A stretch of 45,107 nt of DNA from JASHSH01 sp036490215. GTDB taxonomy: Bacteria; Pseudomonadota; Alphaproteobacteria; Rhodospirillales; Magnetospirillaceae. Shown piece by piece: positions 37,055-45,107 of this stretch. The stretch is from contig DASXEH010000008.1 in the NCBI GenBank assembly GCA_036490215.1, positions 1-45,107 on the forward strand, written 5' to 3'. The stretch's first letter is position 1; the number at the start of each line of letters is the position of its first letter. Under the pieces are notes generated by a model. It saw only the letters and a program-made list of their open reading frames with translations, did no database searches and had not been told where the DNA came from. Position numbers and translations under genes: made by a program.

Positions 37055-39871
37055 TTAATGCGCCTCAGCCCAGCTATGCGCCGTGCCGGTATCGACCACC
37101 AGCGGCACGGAGAGCGTGGCCGCATCCTCCATCACGCCCTTGACCAGCGCCGCGGCGTCATCGGCTTCCTTCTCCGGCACTTCGAAGACGAGTTCATCGT
37201 GCACCTGAAGCAGCATGCGCGCGTTGCTCTTCGCCTTGGCCAGTGCATCGGGCAGGCGGATCATCGCGCGCTTGATGATGTCGGCCGCGCCGCCTTGGAT
37301 CGGCGCATTGATCGCCGCGCGTTCCGAGAAGGCGCGCATCGCGCCGTTCTTATCGTTGATACCCGGCACGAAGCATTTGCGGCCGAACAGCGTCTCGACA
37401 TAACCCTGTTTCCGCGCCACGGATTTGGTCGCCTCCATATAGGCGCGGATCTCGGGGTATTTCGCGAAATAGGCGTCGATATAGGCGCGCGCCTCGCCCT
37501 GCGGAATGCCGAGCTGTGCCGCCAAACCGAAAGCGCTGATGCCATAGATGATGCCGAAATTGATCGCCTTGGCACGGCGGCGAACCATCGGGTCCATGCC
37601 TTTGACCGGAATGCCGAAGACCTGCGAGGCGGTGATGGCGTGGATGTCCGCGCCATCGGCAAAGGCCTGCTTCAACCCCTCGATATCGGCCACATGGGCA
37701 ACGAGACGCAATTCGATCTGTGAGTAGTCGGCCGAGAGCAGCACATGGCCTTTGTCGGCGATGAAGGCCTTGCGGATGCGCCGGCCTTCCTCGGTGCGGA
37801 TCGGGATATTCTGGAGGTTGGGATCGTTGGACGACAGCCGGCCGGTGCTGGCACCGGCGAGACCATAGTTCGTGTGGACACGGCCGGTGGCGGGGTTGAT
37901 CTCTTCGACCAGCGCATCGGCATAGGTGCTCTTCAGCTTGCTGATCTGGCGCCAGTCGAGCACCTTGCGCGGCAGTTCGTGCAGCGGCGCGAGTTGTTCG
38001 AGCACATCGGCGCCGGTGGCATAGGCGCCGGTCTTGCCCTTCTTGCCGCCGGGCAGCCCGAGCTTGTCGAACAGCACCTCACCCAATTGCTTGGGCGAAC
38101 CGACATTGAATTCCATACCGGCGAGTTTGTGGACTTCGCCTTCGAGCTCGACCATGCGCTTGCCGAACTCGACGCTCATGCCTTCGAGTTCCTTGCGGTC
38201 GACCTTGATGCCGGCGCGCTCCATCGCTTTGAGCACGGGGATCAATGGACGATCCAAAGTCTCGTAGACCGTGACCATATGCTCGGCCAGCAGCCGCGGC
38301 TTGAACTGGCGATACAGCCGCAGCGTCACCTCGGCATCTTCGGCGGCATAGTCGGTCGCCTTGTCGAGCGGCACACGATCGAAAGTGATCTGATTCTTGC
38401 CGGAGCCGCAGACATCTTCGTATTTGATCGTGGTGTGGCCGAGGAACAGATCGGCCAGCTCGTCCATGCCGTGGCCATGCGATGAACCTTCAAGCACGAA
38501 GGACAGAACCAGCGTGTCATCGACCGGGCCGACATCGATCCCGGCCTGGGCCAGAACCTTCATGTCGAATTTGATGTTGTGGCCGATCTTTAGCACCGAC
38601 GGATCTTCGAGCAGCGGCTTGAGCAGTTTGATCGTGGTCTCGCGCGGCAGAATCTTCGTCGCGTCCTTGCCTGGCGCAGCGCCGGCCAGATCGAGCGTGC
38701 CCTGCGGGGGCGCGGTGTTGTGGATCACAGGGATGTAGCAGGCGCGGCCCGGCACCACCGAGAGCGACACGCCGACAAGAGCGGCGCGCATCGGATCGAG
38801 CGAATTGGTTTCCGTATCGACTGAGACCATCCCCGCTGCCTGCGCTTCGGCCACCCAGCGCACCAGCGCCTCCTCGGTAACGACCATTTCATAGGTCGCG
38901 GGACCGCTGGGTTCAGGTGGCGTCGGTTGCTTGGCGGCCGGCGCGCCGGAAGCAGCGGCGGCCTCGACCTTGCGCTGCTCGTCCTGCGTCTGCGGCGCCG
39001 TTCCGCTCGGCATGCCCATCCGCAACAGGATGCTCTTGAAGCCTTGTGCCTGCAGGAAGCCGATCAGCTTCGCCTGGTCGTGATCGCGGACCATCAAGTT
39101 CTCGAGCGGCTCCTTCACCGGCACGTCGTGCCTCAAGCGCACCAGCTCGCGCGAGACGCGTGCGGCTTCGGCGTTGTTCACCAGCGACTCGCGCCGCTTC
39201 GGCTGCGGGATTTCGCCGGCACGCGCCAGCAGCGTGTCGAGATCGCCGAATTGGTCGATCAGTTGCGCCGCGGTTTTGACGCCGATGCCGGGCACGCCCG
39301 GCACATTGTCGGTCGCGTCGCCGGCCAGCGCCTGGACATCGACCACCCGATCGGGCTTCACGCCGAATTTCTCGAACACCTGTTCCGGTCCGATCCGGCG
39401 TTCCTTCAGCGGATCGAACATCTCGATGCCCGGACGGATCAGCTGCATCAAATCCTTGTCCGACGAGACGATGGTAACGCGCCCACCCTTCTCGACCGCA
39501 TGGCGCGCATAGGTGGCGATCAGATCGTCGGCCTCGAAGCCCGGCATTTCGACCGCGGGCACGCCGATCGCGCGCGTGGCTTCACGCACCAAAGCGAATT
39601 GCGGAATCAATTCCTCGGGCGGGTCGGGACGGTGCGCCTTGTATTCGGGATAAATTTCGTTGCGGAAGGTGGCACGGCCTGCATCGAAAATCACGGCGAT
39701 GTGATCGGCCTTCGACTCCTGCACCAGCTTCATCAGCATGCGTGTGAAGCCGTAGACCGCGTTCACCGGCGTGCCGTCGGGCCGCGTCATCGGCTGGATG
39801 GCATGGAAAGCGCGGAAGATATAGCCCGAACCGTCGACGAGACAGAGGTGGTGAACGGAAGAATCGGCCAT
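37055..39871 (-). CDS. polA: DNA polymerase I
   Basis: A 938-residue enzyme for Okazaki-fragment processing and repair. The 5'-3' exonuclease domain is at about 1-295 (YIFRAFHAIQPM, FEADDLIATYA). The proofreading 3'-5' exonuclease is at about 325-520 and keeps its acidic residues (SVDTETNSLDP, IKFDMKVLA, YAAEDAEVT). The polymerase domain follows with motif A (LLSADYSQIELR), motif B (RRRAKAINFGIIYG) and motif C (LLQVHDELVFEVP). All three activities appear intact. The start overlaps the stop of the upstream hydrolase gene by one base (TGATG), so the two may be co-transcribed, which is unusual for polA. Confidence 0.97.
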   Translation of the reverse strand: MADSSVHHLCLVDGSGYIFRAFHAIQPMTRPDGTPVNAVYGFTRMLMKLVQESKADHIAVIFDAGRATFRNEIYPEYKAHRPDPPEELIPQFALVREATRAIGVPAVEMPGFEADDLIATYARHAVEKGGRVTIVSSDKDLMQLIRPGIEMFDPLKERRIGPEQVFEKFGVKPDRVVDVQALAGDATDNVPGVPGIGVKTAAQLIDQFGDLDTLLARAGEIPQPKRRESLVNNAEAARVSRELVRLRHDVPVKEPLENLMVRDHDQAKLIGFLQAQGFKSILLRMGMPSGTAPQTQDEQRKVEAAAASGAPAAKQPTPPEPSGPATYEMVVTEEALVRWVAEAQAAGMVSVDTETNSLDPMRAALVGVSLSVVPGRACYIPVIHNTAPPQGTLDLAGAAPGKDATKILPRETTIKLLKPLLEDPSVLKIGHNIKFDMKVLAQAGIDVGPVDDTLVLSFVLEGSSHGHGMDELADLFLGHTTIKYEDVCGSGKNQITFDRVPLDKATDYAAEDAEVTLRLYRQFKPRLLAEHMVTVYETLDRPLIPVLKAMERAGIKVDRKELEGMSVEFGKRMVELEGEVHKLAGMEFNVGSPKQLGEVLFDKLGLPGGKKGKTGAYATGADVLEQLAPLHELPRKVLDWRQISKLKSTYADALVEEINPATGRVHTNYGLAGASTGRLSSNDPNLQNIPIRTEEGRRIRKAFIADKGHVLLSADYSQIELRLVAHVADIEGLKQAFADGADIHAITASQVFGIPVKGMDPMVRRRAKAINFGIIYGISAFGLAAQLGIPQGEARAYIDAYFAKYPEIRAYMEATKSVARKQGYVETLFGRKCFVPGINDKNGAMRAFSERAAINAPIQGGAADIIKRAMIRLPDALAKAKSNARMLLQVHDELVFEVPEKEADDAAALVKGVMEDAATLSVPLVVDTGTAHSWAEAH

Positions 39872-40866
39872 CAGTTCTGTACCTTCGCGTTTTGTGTCGA
39901 CGTATCGTTTAAGTCTTGTGCGCTCATCGGTTCCGGCGCGAGGTGATGTGCGGACAGGAAGGCATCTACGTATTTCGTCCAGATCGGGACACCTTCTTCG
40001 GAAAAGAGGTAGTGCCCTTCATCGCTGAAGGGCGGCGCGACCACCAACTCCGCATGTCCCCCGGCGTTGTCGAAAGCTTTAGCAAAGTCTTGCGCGAGCC
40101 GCGGTCCGAAGAAGTGATCGTTCTGCGCATAGACCCACAGCATCGGCACGCGCGAATGACGACCGAACGTAGCGAAAGATTGGGTGAGCTCGGCAAAGGA
40201 GCAATACATGCCCTGCTGACTCGATCCTTCGCCCCCGGCGAAGCTGATCCCCGCGACAAGATTGGGCGGCGGATCGGCCGTCAGCGCCACGGTGGCAAAG
40301 CCGCCGCCCGAGACGCCGATGCTGATCACCTTCGACATGTCGAGATAGGGCTTATCGGCCACCAGGCGAATCGCCTCTTTGATGTCTTCAGCGGCGGCGC
40401 GGCCCTCATCATCGAAACCCAGCGCACCGCAGCCGCCATTCACATCTTCGGAAAATTCGCCGCCCGATTTGCCGTAGTCACGGCGCATCGGAATCAATAC
40501 CGCCCAACCGCGTTTCACGAAGGCAATCGCCTGGGGCAGCATATCGCTGGGGTGCATGGCCAAACGCTCATCGGGCTCGGTGGTCATGCCGTGATTGATT
40601 ACGGCCAGCGGATGCCGCTTTTCATCGTAGGGCCGCAGCATCAGTGCTTCGAGATCGGCATGGGATTTCATACCGAACGCGCCACGAAATGTAGCGTGCA
40701 GGGTCAGGCGCGTCCCAATCATTTGGCCGGTATGGATGTCGTCGTCGGCCCGCGCTGCTGTGACAGTGGCACCTGTGACAAGGACACCTGTGACAACGGC
40801 GCCGCACAACGTGCCACAAAGGACAAGTTGTATGACGGCGCAGCGCGTCCTATGTGTAGCTGACAT
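39871..40866 (-). CDS. Exported alpha/beta hydrolase (dienelactone-hydrolase-like)
   Basis: A 331-residue secreted serine hydrolase. The signal peptide covers about 1-40 and ends TAARA before DDD. The nucleophile is Ser186 in GVSGGGF; the likely acid and base lie in AQNDHFFG and DEGHYLF. Two cysteines in NGGCGALG and GMYCSF may form a disulfide. ATG 40866 was chosen because GGGAG lies upstream and the signal peptide fits; the frame runs to 40911. A 15-bp tandem repeat encodes part of the signal peptide. The substrate is unknown. It overlaps polA by one base. Confidence 0.85.
   Translation of the reverse strand: MSATHRTRCAVIQLVLCGTLCGAVVTGVLVTGATVTAARADDDIHTGQMIGTRLTLHATFRGAFGMKSHADLEALMLRPYDEKRHPLAVINHGMTTEPDERLAMHPSDMLPQAIAFVKRGWAVLIPMRRDYGKSGGEFSEDVNGGCGALGFDDEGRAAAEDIKEAIRLVADKPYLDMSKVISIGVSGGGFATVALTADPPPNLVAGISFAGGEGSSQQGMYCSFAELTQSFATFGRHSRVPMLWVYAQNDHFFGPRLAQDFAKAFDNAGGHAELVVAPPFSDEGHYLFSEEGVPIWTKYVDAFLSAHHLAPEPMSAQDLNDTSTQNAKVQN
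40760..40804. repeat. 15-bp tandem repeat (three units) in a signal-peptide coding region
   Basis: Three adjacent 15-bp units begin GTGACAGTGGCACCT, GTGACAAGGACACCT and GTGACAACGGCGCCG. They keep the reading frame and encode repeated VTGV/VTGA-like hydrophobic residues of the hydrolase signal peptide, so copy-number change would only lengthen or shorten the hydrophobic core by five residues. Confidence 0.75.
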
Positions 40867-40927
40867 TGACCCGACTCCCGGGCCAATGATACGCCTTGGT
40901 TCAGGCCACACAAACTCCTATCGCCCG

Positions 40928-41977
40928 ATGATGAAGCCACTCGCCGTTATCCTTGTGGTCCTCGGTCTCGCGGCCTGCAGCCCCACCATTACGCTGCCGG
41001 GTCCGTCATTGGGCGAAGCGCAATTGAAGCCGGATGCGATCATCGCCACCGACGGCGCACGCCTGCCTTTGCGTGTGTGGCTGCCGTCCGAGGGCGAACC
41101 CAAAGCCGTGATCGTGGCGCTGCACGGGTTCAACGATTACTCCAACGCCTTCGCCCTCCCCTCGGCCTATCTGACCGCGCATGGTGTCGCGGTCTACGCC
41201 TATGACCAGCGCGGCTTCGGTGAGGCACCGAATGTCGGCGAATGGGCCGGTGCGGCGGCAATGTCCGACGACGCGCTCACCGCTTTACGCTTGGTCCGTG
41301 CCAAATATCCGAAGACGCCGTTGTTCCTGATGGGCGAGAGCATGGGCGGCGCGGTTGCGATTCTGACCATGACACGGCCCGAGATGCAGGCCGACAACGC
41401 GCCACATGTTTCTGGCGTGATTCTGGATGCGCCTGCTGTTTGGGCGCGGCGGCGAATGACGTTCATCGAGCGGTCGGCGCTGTGGCTGTCGTCGCATATG
41501 ATTCCGTGGGCATCGTTGAGCGGCAAAGGCCTCAACGTCTGGCCGTCGGACAACATCGCCATGCTGCGCGGCCTGTCGCGTGATCCATTGGTCATCAAGG
41601 AAACCAAAGTCAGCGCGCTGGATGGCTTGGTCGATCTGATGGACGAGGCCTATCTTGCGGCGCCGAAGCTGCGTGGGCCGGTGTTGCTGCAATATGGCGA
41701 GCGCGACGAGATCGTGCCGCCGAAGCCGACCTATGACGTGATGACGGCGTTGAAGGATCAGCCCGGCATCACCTGTGCGGTCTACCCCAAGGGCTATCAC
41801 ATGCTGCTGCGCGATCTGCACGCGGAATCGGTGCTGACCGATATCGTAGCGTGGATCGACCGGCCGAATGAGACACTGCCGTCAGGCGGCGATCATCTGG
41901 CCGTTATCGCGATCGCCCATCATCACGCCGAGCCGATCGGGCCCGAAGACCAGGCTACCGATCAACACGCGAGCTGA
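40928..41977 (+). CDS. Lipoprotein alpha/beta hydrolase (lysophospholipase/monoacylglycerol lipase type)
   Basis: A 349-residue lipoprotein. The signal peptide ends in the lipobox LAAC with Cys17 as the lipidated residue, placing the enzyme on a membrane facing the periplasm. The hydrolase part has the oxyanion region ALHGFNDYSNAF, the nucleophile Ser138 in LMGESMGGAVA, the acid in GERDEIVPP and the base in KGYHMLLRD, matching the Hydrolase_4 (monoglyceride lipase) group. ATG 40928 gives the only sensible signal peptide. It is divergent from the hydrolase at 40866, with about 60 bp for both promoters. Confidence 0.88.
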   Translation: MMKPLAVILVVLGLAACSPTITLPGPSLGEAQLKPDAIIATDGARLPLRVWLPSEGEPKAVIVALHGFNDYSNAFALPSAYLTAHGVAVYAYDQRGFGEAPNVGEWAGAAAMSDDALTALRLVRAKYPKTPLFLMGESMGGAVAILTMTRPEMQADNAPHVSGVILDAPAVWARRRMTFIERSALWLSSHMIPWASLSGKGLNVWPSDNIAMLRGLSRDPLVIKETKVSALDGLVDLMDEAYLAAPKLRGPVLLQYGERDEIVPPKPTYDVMTALKDQPGITCAVYPKGYHMLLRDLHAESVLTDIVAWIDRPNETLPSGGDHLAVIAIAHHHAEPIGPEDQATDQHAS

Positions 41978-41986
41978 TTGGAAGGC

Positions 41987-42163
41987 TTAGTGCGCGCCGA
42001 CCTTGGCGCCGGCAGCCAGCACGAAATGACGGCTGCAATAGGGGCAGGTGATCTCGTTCGTGCCGGGTTTGAAGGTCAGGAACACCCGCGGATGGCCCAG
42101 TGCCGGATCTTTGCCGTCGCAGGCCACGGTGCTGGTGGTGACCGTCACGCTATCCTTATCCAT
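41987..42163 (-). CDS. Small CHCC zinc-finger protein (NDUFS6-like)
   Basis: A 58-residue protein with ligands Cys15, His24, Cys40 and Cys43 in the order VACDG, GHPRVFL and ITCPYCSRHFVL. This is the zf-CHCC pattern of a small alphaproteobacterial family related to the mitochondrial complex I subunit NDUFS6. ATG 42163 has GAGGGCGGG just upstream. It is convergent with the lipoprotein hydrolase gene. A role as a zinc-binding accessory of respiratory complex I is inferred from the mitochondrial relative. Confidence 0.88.
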   Translation of the reverse strand: MDKDSVTVTTSTVACDGKDPALGHPRVFLTFKPGTNEITCPYCSRHFVLAAGAKVGAH

Positions 42164-42307
42164 CCCGCCCTCGCTTTTCCCTCAATGCAGGTCTGCTCGA
42201 CCCGGTCCGGCCCGATATTGACCCCGTAATCGGCCGGATGATACCCATTGCGGCCGGTCTGACAATCCCGCATCCGGCCGCACCCCTACGGGTAACGACA
42301 ATATAAC

Positions 42308-43300
42308 ATGTCTTTGGACAGTTCCCGACAAGCTCCTGGCCTCCCCGCTTTCGCGGTGGAAACCCAAGCGCTGACCAAGATCTACCCTGCCCGCCATAAG
42401 CAACCGGAGCGCAAGGCGCTGGACGCTGTTTCCCTGGCGGTGCCGCGCGGCTCGTTCTTCGGGCTGCTGGGGCCCAATGGCGCCGGCAAATCCACCCTGA
42501 TCAACATCCTGGCCGGCTTGGTGCGCAAGACCTCGGGCAAGGCCGCGGTCTGGGGTTATGACTCTGTAACAGCGGAACGGATGGCGCGCGCCTCGATCGG
42601 CGTGGTGCCGCAGGAACTCAATCTCGATCCGTTCTTCACGCCGCGCGAATTGCTCGAAGTGCAGGGCGGCCTTTACGGCGTGCCGAAATCGCAGCGCCGG
42701 ACCGAAGAAATTCTCGCCGCGGTGGGGCTGGCCGATAAGGCCGATGCCTATGCGCGCACGCTGTCGGGCGGCATGCGCCGTCGCCTGCTGGTGGCCAAGG
42801 CGCTGGTGCATACGCCGCCGGTTCTGATCCTCGACGAGCCGACCGCCGGCGTTGACATCGAACTGCGCCAGCAGCTCTGGGCCTATGTGTCCGAGCTCAA
42901 CCGCGCCGGCGTCACGATTTTGCTGACGACCCACTACCTCGAAGAAGCCGAGCAGCTCTGCGACCGGATCGCGATCATCGATCACGGCCATGTCGTCGCC
43001 CATGAGGAGAAGACGGCCCTGCTGCGGCGATTGGACAGCAAGATCCTCACCATCGCCGTCGATCGCGATCTCGCCATTGTCCCCTCCGAACTCGCGACGT
43101 TCCGCGCCGAGATCAAGGATGCGCGGCATCTCATCGTTCATTATCAGCCGAGCCATGCCAGCGTGGGCGCCATCCTCGATGGTTTGCGTACGGCCGGTAT
43201 CGGCGTGGTCGACATCACCACCGAAGAGGCCGATCTGGAAGATGTGTTCCTACGCCTGACGCGTGGCGACGCCACTGAACCCGAGCGCGTCCGACCGTGA
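42308..43300 (+). CDS. ABC transporter ATP-binding protein (ABC-2 type)
   Basis: A 330-residue ATPase. Walker A is GPNGAGKST (55-63), the signature is LSGGMRRRL, Walker B is PVLILDEPTAGVD, and the switch His is in LLTTHYLEEAE. The C-terminal extension (about 240-320) with EEADLEDVFLRLT is that of the ABC-2/drug-export ATPases (CcmA/NodI-like). Such ATPases normally sit beside a membrane permease gene, but here an MFS gene follows with a four-base overlap, so the permease must be encoded elsewhere or be missing. The substrate is unknown. Confidence 0.9.
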   Translation: MSLDSSRQAPGLPAFAVETQALTKIYPARHKQPERKALDAVSLAVPRGSFFGLLGPNGAGKSTLINILAGLVRKTSGKAAVWGYDSVTAERMARASIGVVPQELNLDPFFTPRELLEVQGGLYGVPKSQRRTEEILAAVGLADKADAYARTLSGGMRRRLLVAKALVHTPPVLILDEPTAGVDIELRQQLWAYVSELNRAGVTILLTTHYLEEAEQLCDRIAIIDHGHVVAHEEKTALLRRLDSKILTIAVDRDLAIVPSELATFRAEIKDARHLIVHYQPSHASVGAILDGLRTAGIGVVDITTEEADLEDVFLRLTRGDATEPERVRP

Positions 43301-44598
43301 CCGCCGGCGGCCCCGATCCTGCGCCGCCTGACCCCGCGGCGCCTCCGCCGCCCGCCGAACCACAGTCTCGTCCGTCCTCCACCTACACCGCGTTTCGTCA
43401 TCCTGGCTTCCGCCTGTTCCTGATGATGCGCGTGCTGTCGAATACGGCGCAGTTGATCCAATCGGTGGCGGTGGGCTGGCAGGTCTACGACATCACGCGG
43501 CAGCCTTTCGATCTCGGCCTCGTCGGCCTGTCGCTCTTCCTGCCGCAGATCCTGCTCGCGCTGCCCGCGGGCCAGGCCGCCGACCGTTTCCCACGCCAGC
43601 GCACGGTGCTGGCCGCGCTAAGCTTGAGCACGCTCGCCTCGACGATGCTGCTGATCCTGACGGCCACCGGTTATCGCCATGTCGAAGGCATCCTGGCGGT
43701 ACTGGTGCTGTTCGGCATCGGCCGCGCTTTCGCCGGTCCATCGATCCAAGCCGTGTTGCCCGCTGTGGTGCCGCGCGCCGACCTGCCCAATGCGATCACC
43801 TGGAACTCGTCGACCTGGCAGACGGCTGTGGTGGTCGGCCCGGCGCTGGGTGGATTTCTGTACGGGCTCGGGCCGGTGACAGTCTATGCGCTGGTGGTGG
43901 CGCTGTTGCTGATGGCGCTCGTCGCCACTGCCCTGTTGCGCCTGCCGCCGACCAAGCCGAATAAGGAGCGCGGCAGCATCCGCGAACTTCTGGGCGGCGT
44001 ACGCTTCGTGCGCGACCATCCGATCCTGTTGGGCGCGATTTCGCTCGATCTCTTCGCGGTGTTGTTCGGCGGCGCGACGGCGCTGCTCCCCGTGTTCGCC
44101 CGCGACATTCTCGCCGTGGGTCCACTCGGCCTCGGCCTGTTGCGCAGCGCGCCGGCCGTCGGTTCGATCACCAGCGCCATCTGGCTGGCGAATCGTCCAT
44201 TACGTGGTCATGTCGGCCGCAGCATGTTCATCGCAGTCGCCGGGTTCGGCGTGGCGACGATTATCTTCGGCTTGTCGCACAATGTGATCCTGTCGCTGGC
44301 GGCACTGGCGATGGCGGGCGCCTGCGACATGGTCAGCGTCTACGTACGCCAATCGCTGGTGCAGCTCGGTACGCCCGACGCGATGCGTGGCCGCGTCAAC
44401 GCCGTCAGCCTGGTTTTTATCGGCGCATCGAACGAGTTGGGCGAATTCGAGTCGGGCTTTACCGCGGCCTGGTTCGGCACAACCCAGGCCGTGATCGTCG
44501 GCGGCGTCGGCACCTTGATAGTGGTCGCGCTGTGGGCCTGGCGCTTCACCGAATTGCGCCAAGTGGACCGGCTCGATCGCGTCTACGGCGACTCCTAA
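43297..44598 (+). CDS. MFS exporter (MFS_3/EntS-like)
   Basis: A 433-residue major-facilitator protein with about 12 transmembrane helices after a proline-rich cytoplasmic leader (PDPAPPDPAAPPPPAEP). The segment MMRVLSNTAQLIQSVAVGWQVYDIT and the loop PAGQAADRFPRQRTV are typical of the MFS_3 group, which contains the enterobactin exporter EntS and macrolide exporters. The start is GTG 43297, overlapping the ABC ATPase stop by four bases (GTGA), so translation is coupled. The shared substrate or process, if any, is not known. Its 3' end overlaps the HugZ-like gene by four bases. Confidence 0.9.
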   Translation: MTAGGPDPAPPDPAAPPPPAEPQSRPSSTYTAFRHPGFRLFLMMRVLSNTAQLIQSVAVGWQVYDITRQPFDLGLVGLSLFLPQILLALPAGQAADRFPRQRTVLAALSLSTLASTMLLILTATGYRHVEGILAVLVLFGIGRAFAGPSIQAVLPAVVPRADLPNAITWNSSTWQTAVVVGPALGGFLYGLGPVTVYALVVALLLMALVATALLRLPPTKPNKERGSIRELLGGVRFVRDHPILLGAISLDLFAVLFGGATALLPVFARDILAVGPLGLGLLRSAPAVGSITSAIWLANRPLRGHVGRSMFIAVAGFGVATIIFGLSHNVILSLAALAMAGACDMVSVYVRQSLVQLGTPDAMRGRVNAVSLVFIGASNELGEFESGFTAAWFGTTQAVIVGGVGTLIVVALWAWRFTELRQVDRLDRVYGDS

Positions 44599-45107
44599 AG
44601 ACCGAGCGCCTTCGCGACCTGCGCCGGATCGTCGAGCGGCGCGTCGAAGTTGAAACGATGGCTTTGCTTGTCGTCGCACAGCACGCCGCCATCGGGGTCG
44701 ATGGCCGTCAGCGTCCAGCCCACGCCCGTCTTCGCGAGCCGCGTTGCAGCGATCTGCTCGGCCGATGATTGGAGCGATTCAAGCAGCCGGGGCTCGGCAT
44801 CGATGAACGCCGATGCGATGCCCGGCTCAACGGTGAGATGGCGCTCGAGCCAAGCAGCGCGGCCGAATCCGCCGACCCAATGGATGCGCTCCGTCGTCAC
44901 ACGAAAGAAAGCGAAGTCGGCAAAGCCCGCATACATCGCCGCGCCCGGATGGCGCGCGAGATAACGCCGCCGCACGCGATCGAGGTCGGACCCGGTCACA
45001 GTTTCGACACGGCCCATCACCGTGGCCCGCGGTCCCTCCTGCGGATTGGCGAAACCGGCCGTGCCTTCGAACAGAATCGAGAGCGCCGGATCGGCCAGAA
45101 GGTTCTT
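44595..45107 (-). CDS. HugZ-like pyridoxamine-phosphate-oxidase-fold protein (partial)
   Basis: The reading frame on the minus strand is open to the end of the window, so the N-terminus is missing and 170 residues are seen. The visible part starts KNLLADPALSILFEGTAGFANPQE and continues with GRVETVTGSDLDRVRRRYLARHP and FADFAFFRVTTERIHWVGGFGRA, the split-barrel HugZ type. The C-terminal 75 residues (LLESLQSSAEQIAA...AIDPDGGVLCDDKQSHRFNFD) match the DUF2470 domain. Family members bind haem or flavin; a haem-degrading role is possible but not shown. Confidence 0.85.
   Translation of the reverse strand, partial: KNLLADPALSILFEGTAGFANPQEGPRATVMGRVETVTGSDLDRVRRRYLARHPGAAMYAGFADFAFFRVTTERIHWVGGFGRAAWLERHLTVEPGIASAFIDAEPRLLESLQSSAEQIAATRLAKTGVGWTLTAIDPDGGVLCDDKQSHRFNFDAPLDDPAQVAKALGL

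Overview
The window is a GC-rich chromosomal stretch from a free-living alphaproteobacterium. The lineage cannot be fixed from sequence alone; Rhodospirillales or a Rhizomicrobium/Micropepsis-like group is my guess. The main clues are DUF4170 and DUF2852 genes, a RamB/ScfR-type regulator facing isocitrate lyase, ECF sigma/anti-sigma pairs, an MloK1-type cyclic-nucleotide-gated channel, and two families of palindromic intergenic repeats. I see no insertion sequence, prophage or CRISPR array.

Layout. 1-2.5 kb: regulator (partial), aceA and a DUF4170 gene, closed by a strong terminator. 2.6-6.9 kb: a Tat-exported phosphoesterase with a cupredoxin, next to two paralogous ECF sigma/zinc anti-sigma pairs that converge tail to tail. 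7.2-9.4 kb and 14.0-19.2 kb: a signalling region with a hybrid histidine kinase (CHASE3, two PAS, receiver), a CheY-like regulator, an HPt protein, another receiver protein, and three paralogues of an unusual degenerate receiver protein. Between them lie an EamA exporter, an aldo/keto reductase, a DUF2852 gene, a TetR regulator and an E. coli-type lysA. 19.4-21.7 kb: gabD and a TetR regulator with a perfect 18-bp palindrome.

21.8-27.2 kb is the most notable region. A bufferin-type (MNIO/RiPP) copper-metallophore cluster is present: DUF2282 precursor, DUF692 oxidase and DUF2063 partner. It is divergent from a periplasmic thiol-redox operon (thioredoxin, CcdA, CHWCHVM-type thioredoxin-domain protein). 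The redox operon carries an exact GTAACC-N16-CGAA ECF promoter and bufA carries a near match. That is the motif I remember for Caulobacter sigma-F, which controls bufferin operons. This suggests one metal-stress regulon joining cysteine-based copper sequestration to periplasmic thiol reduction. Directly downstream are cystathionine beta-synthase, a cystathionine gamma-synthase/lyase and a His-rich cupin, a possible cysteine supply route.

30.4-45.1 kb: a D-arginine-dehydrogenase-like flavoprotein, tRNA-Arg(CCG), the ion channel, a RutE-type nitroreductase, a double CDGSH protein, two LysR regulators with a PdxI/YdbC-like reductase, polA, two alpha/beta hydrolases, a 58-residue zinc-finger protein, an orphan ABC-2 ATPase with an MFS exporter, and a HugZ-like protein running off the end. 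A palindrome of the form GTGAAT-N3-ATTCAC occurs upstream of the nitroreductase, the DUF2852 gene and (degenerate) the TetR gene at 12.5 kb. It is a candidate operator for that TetR protein.
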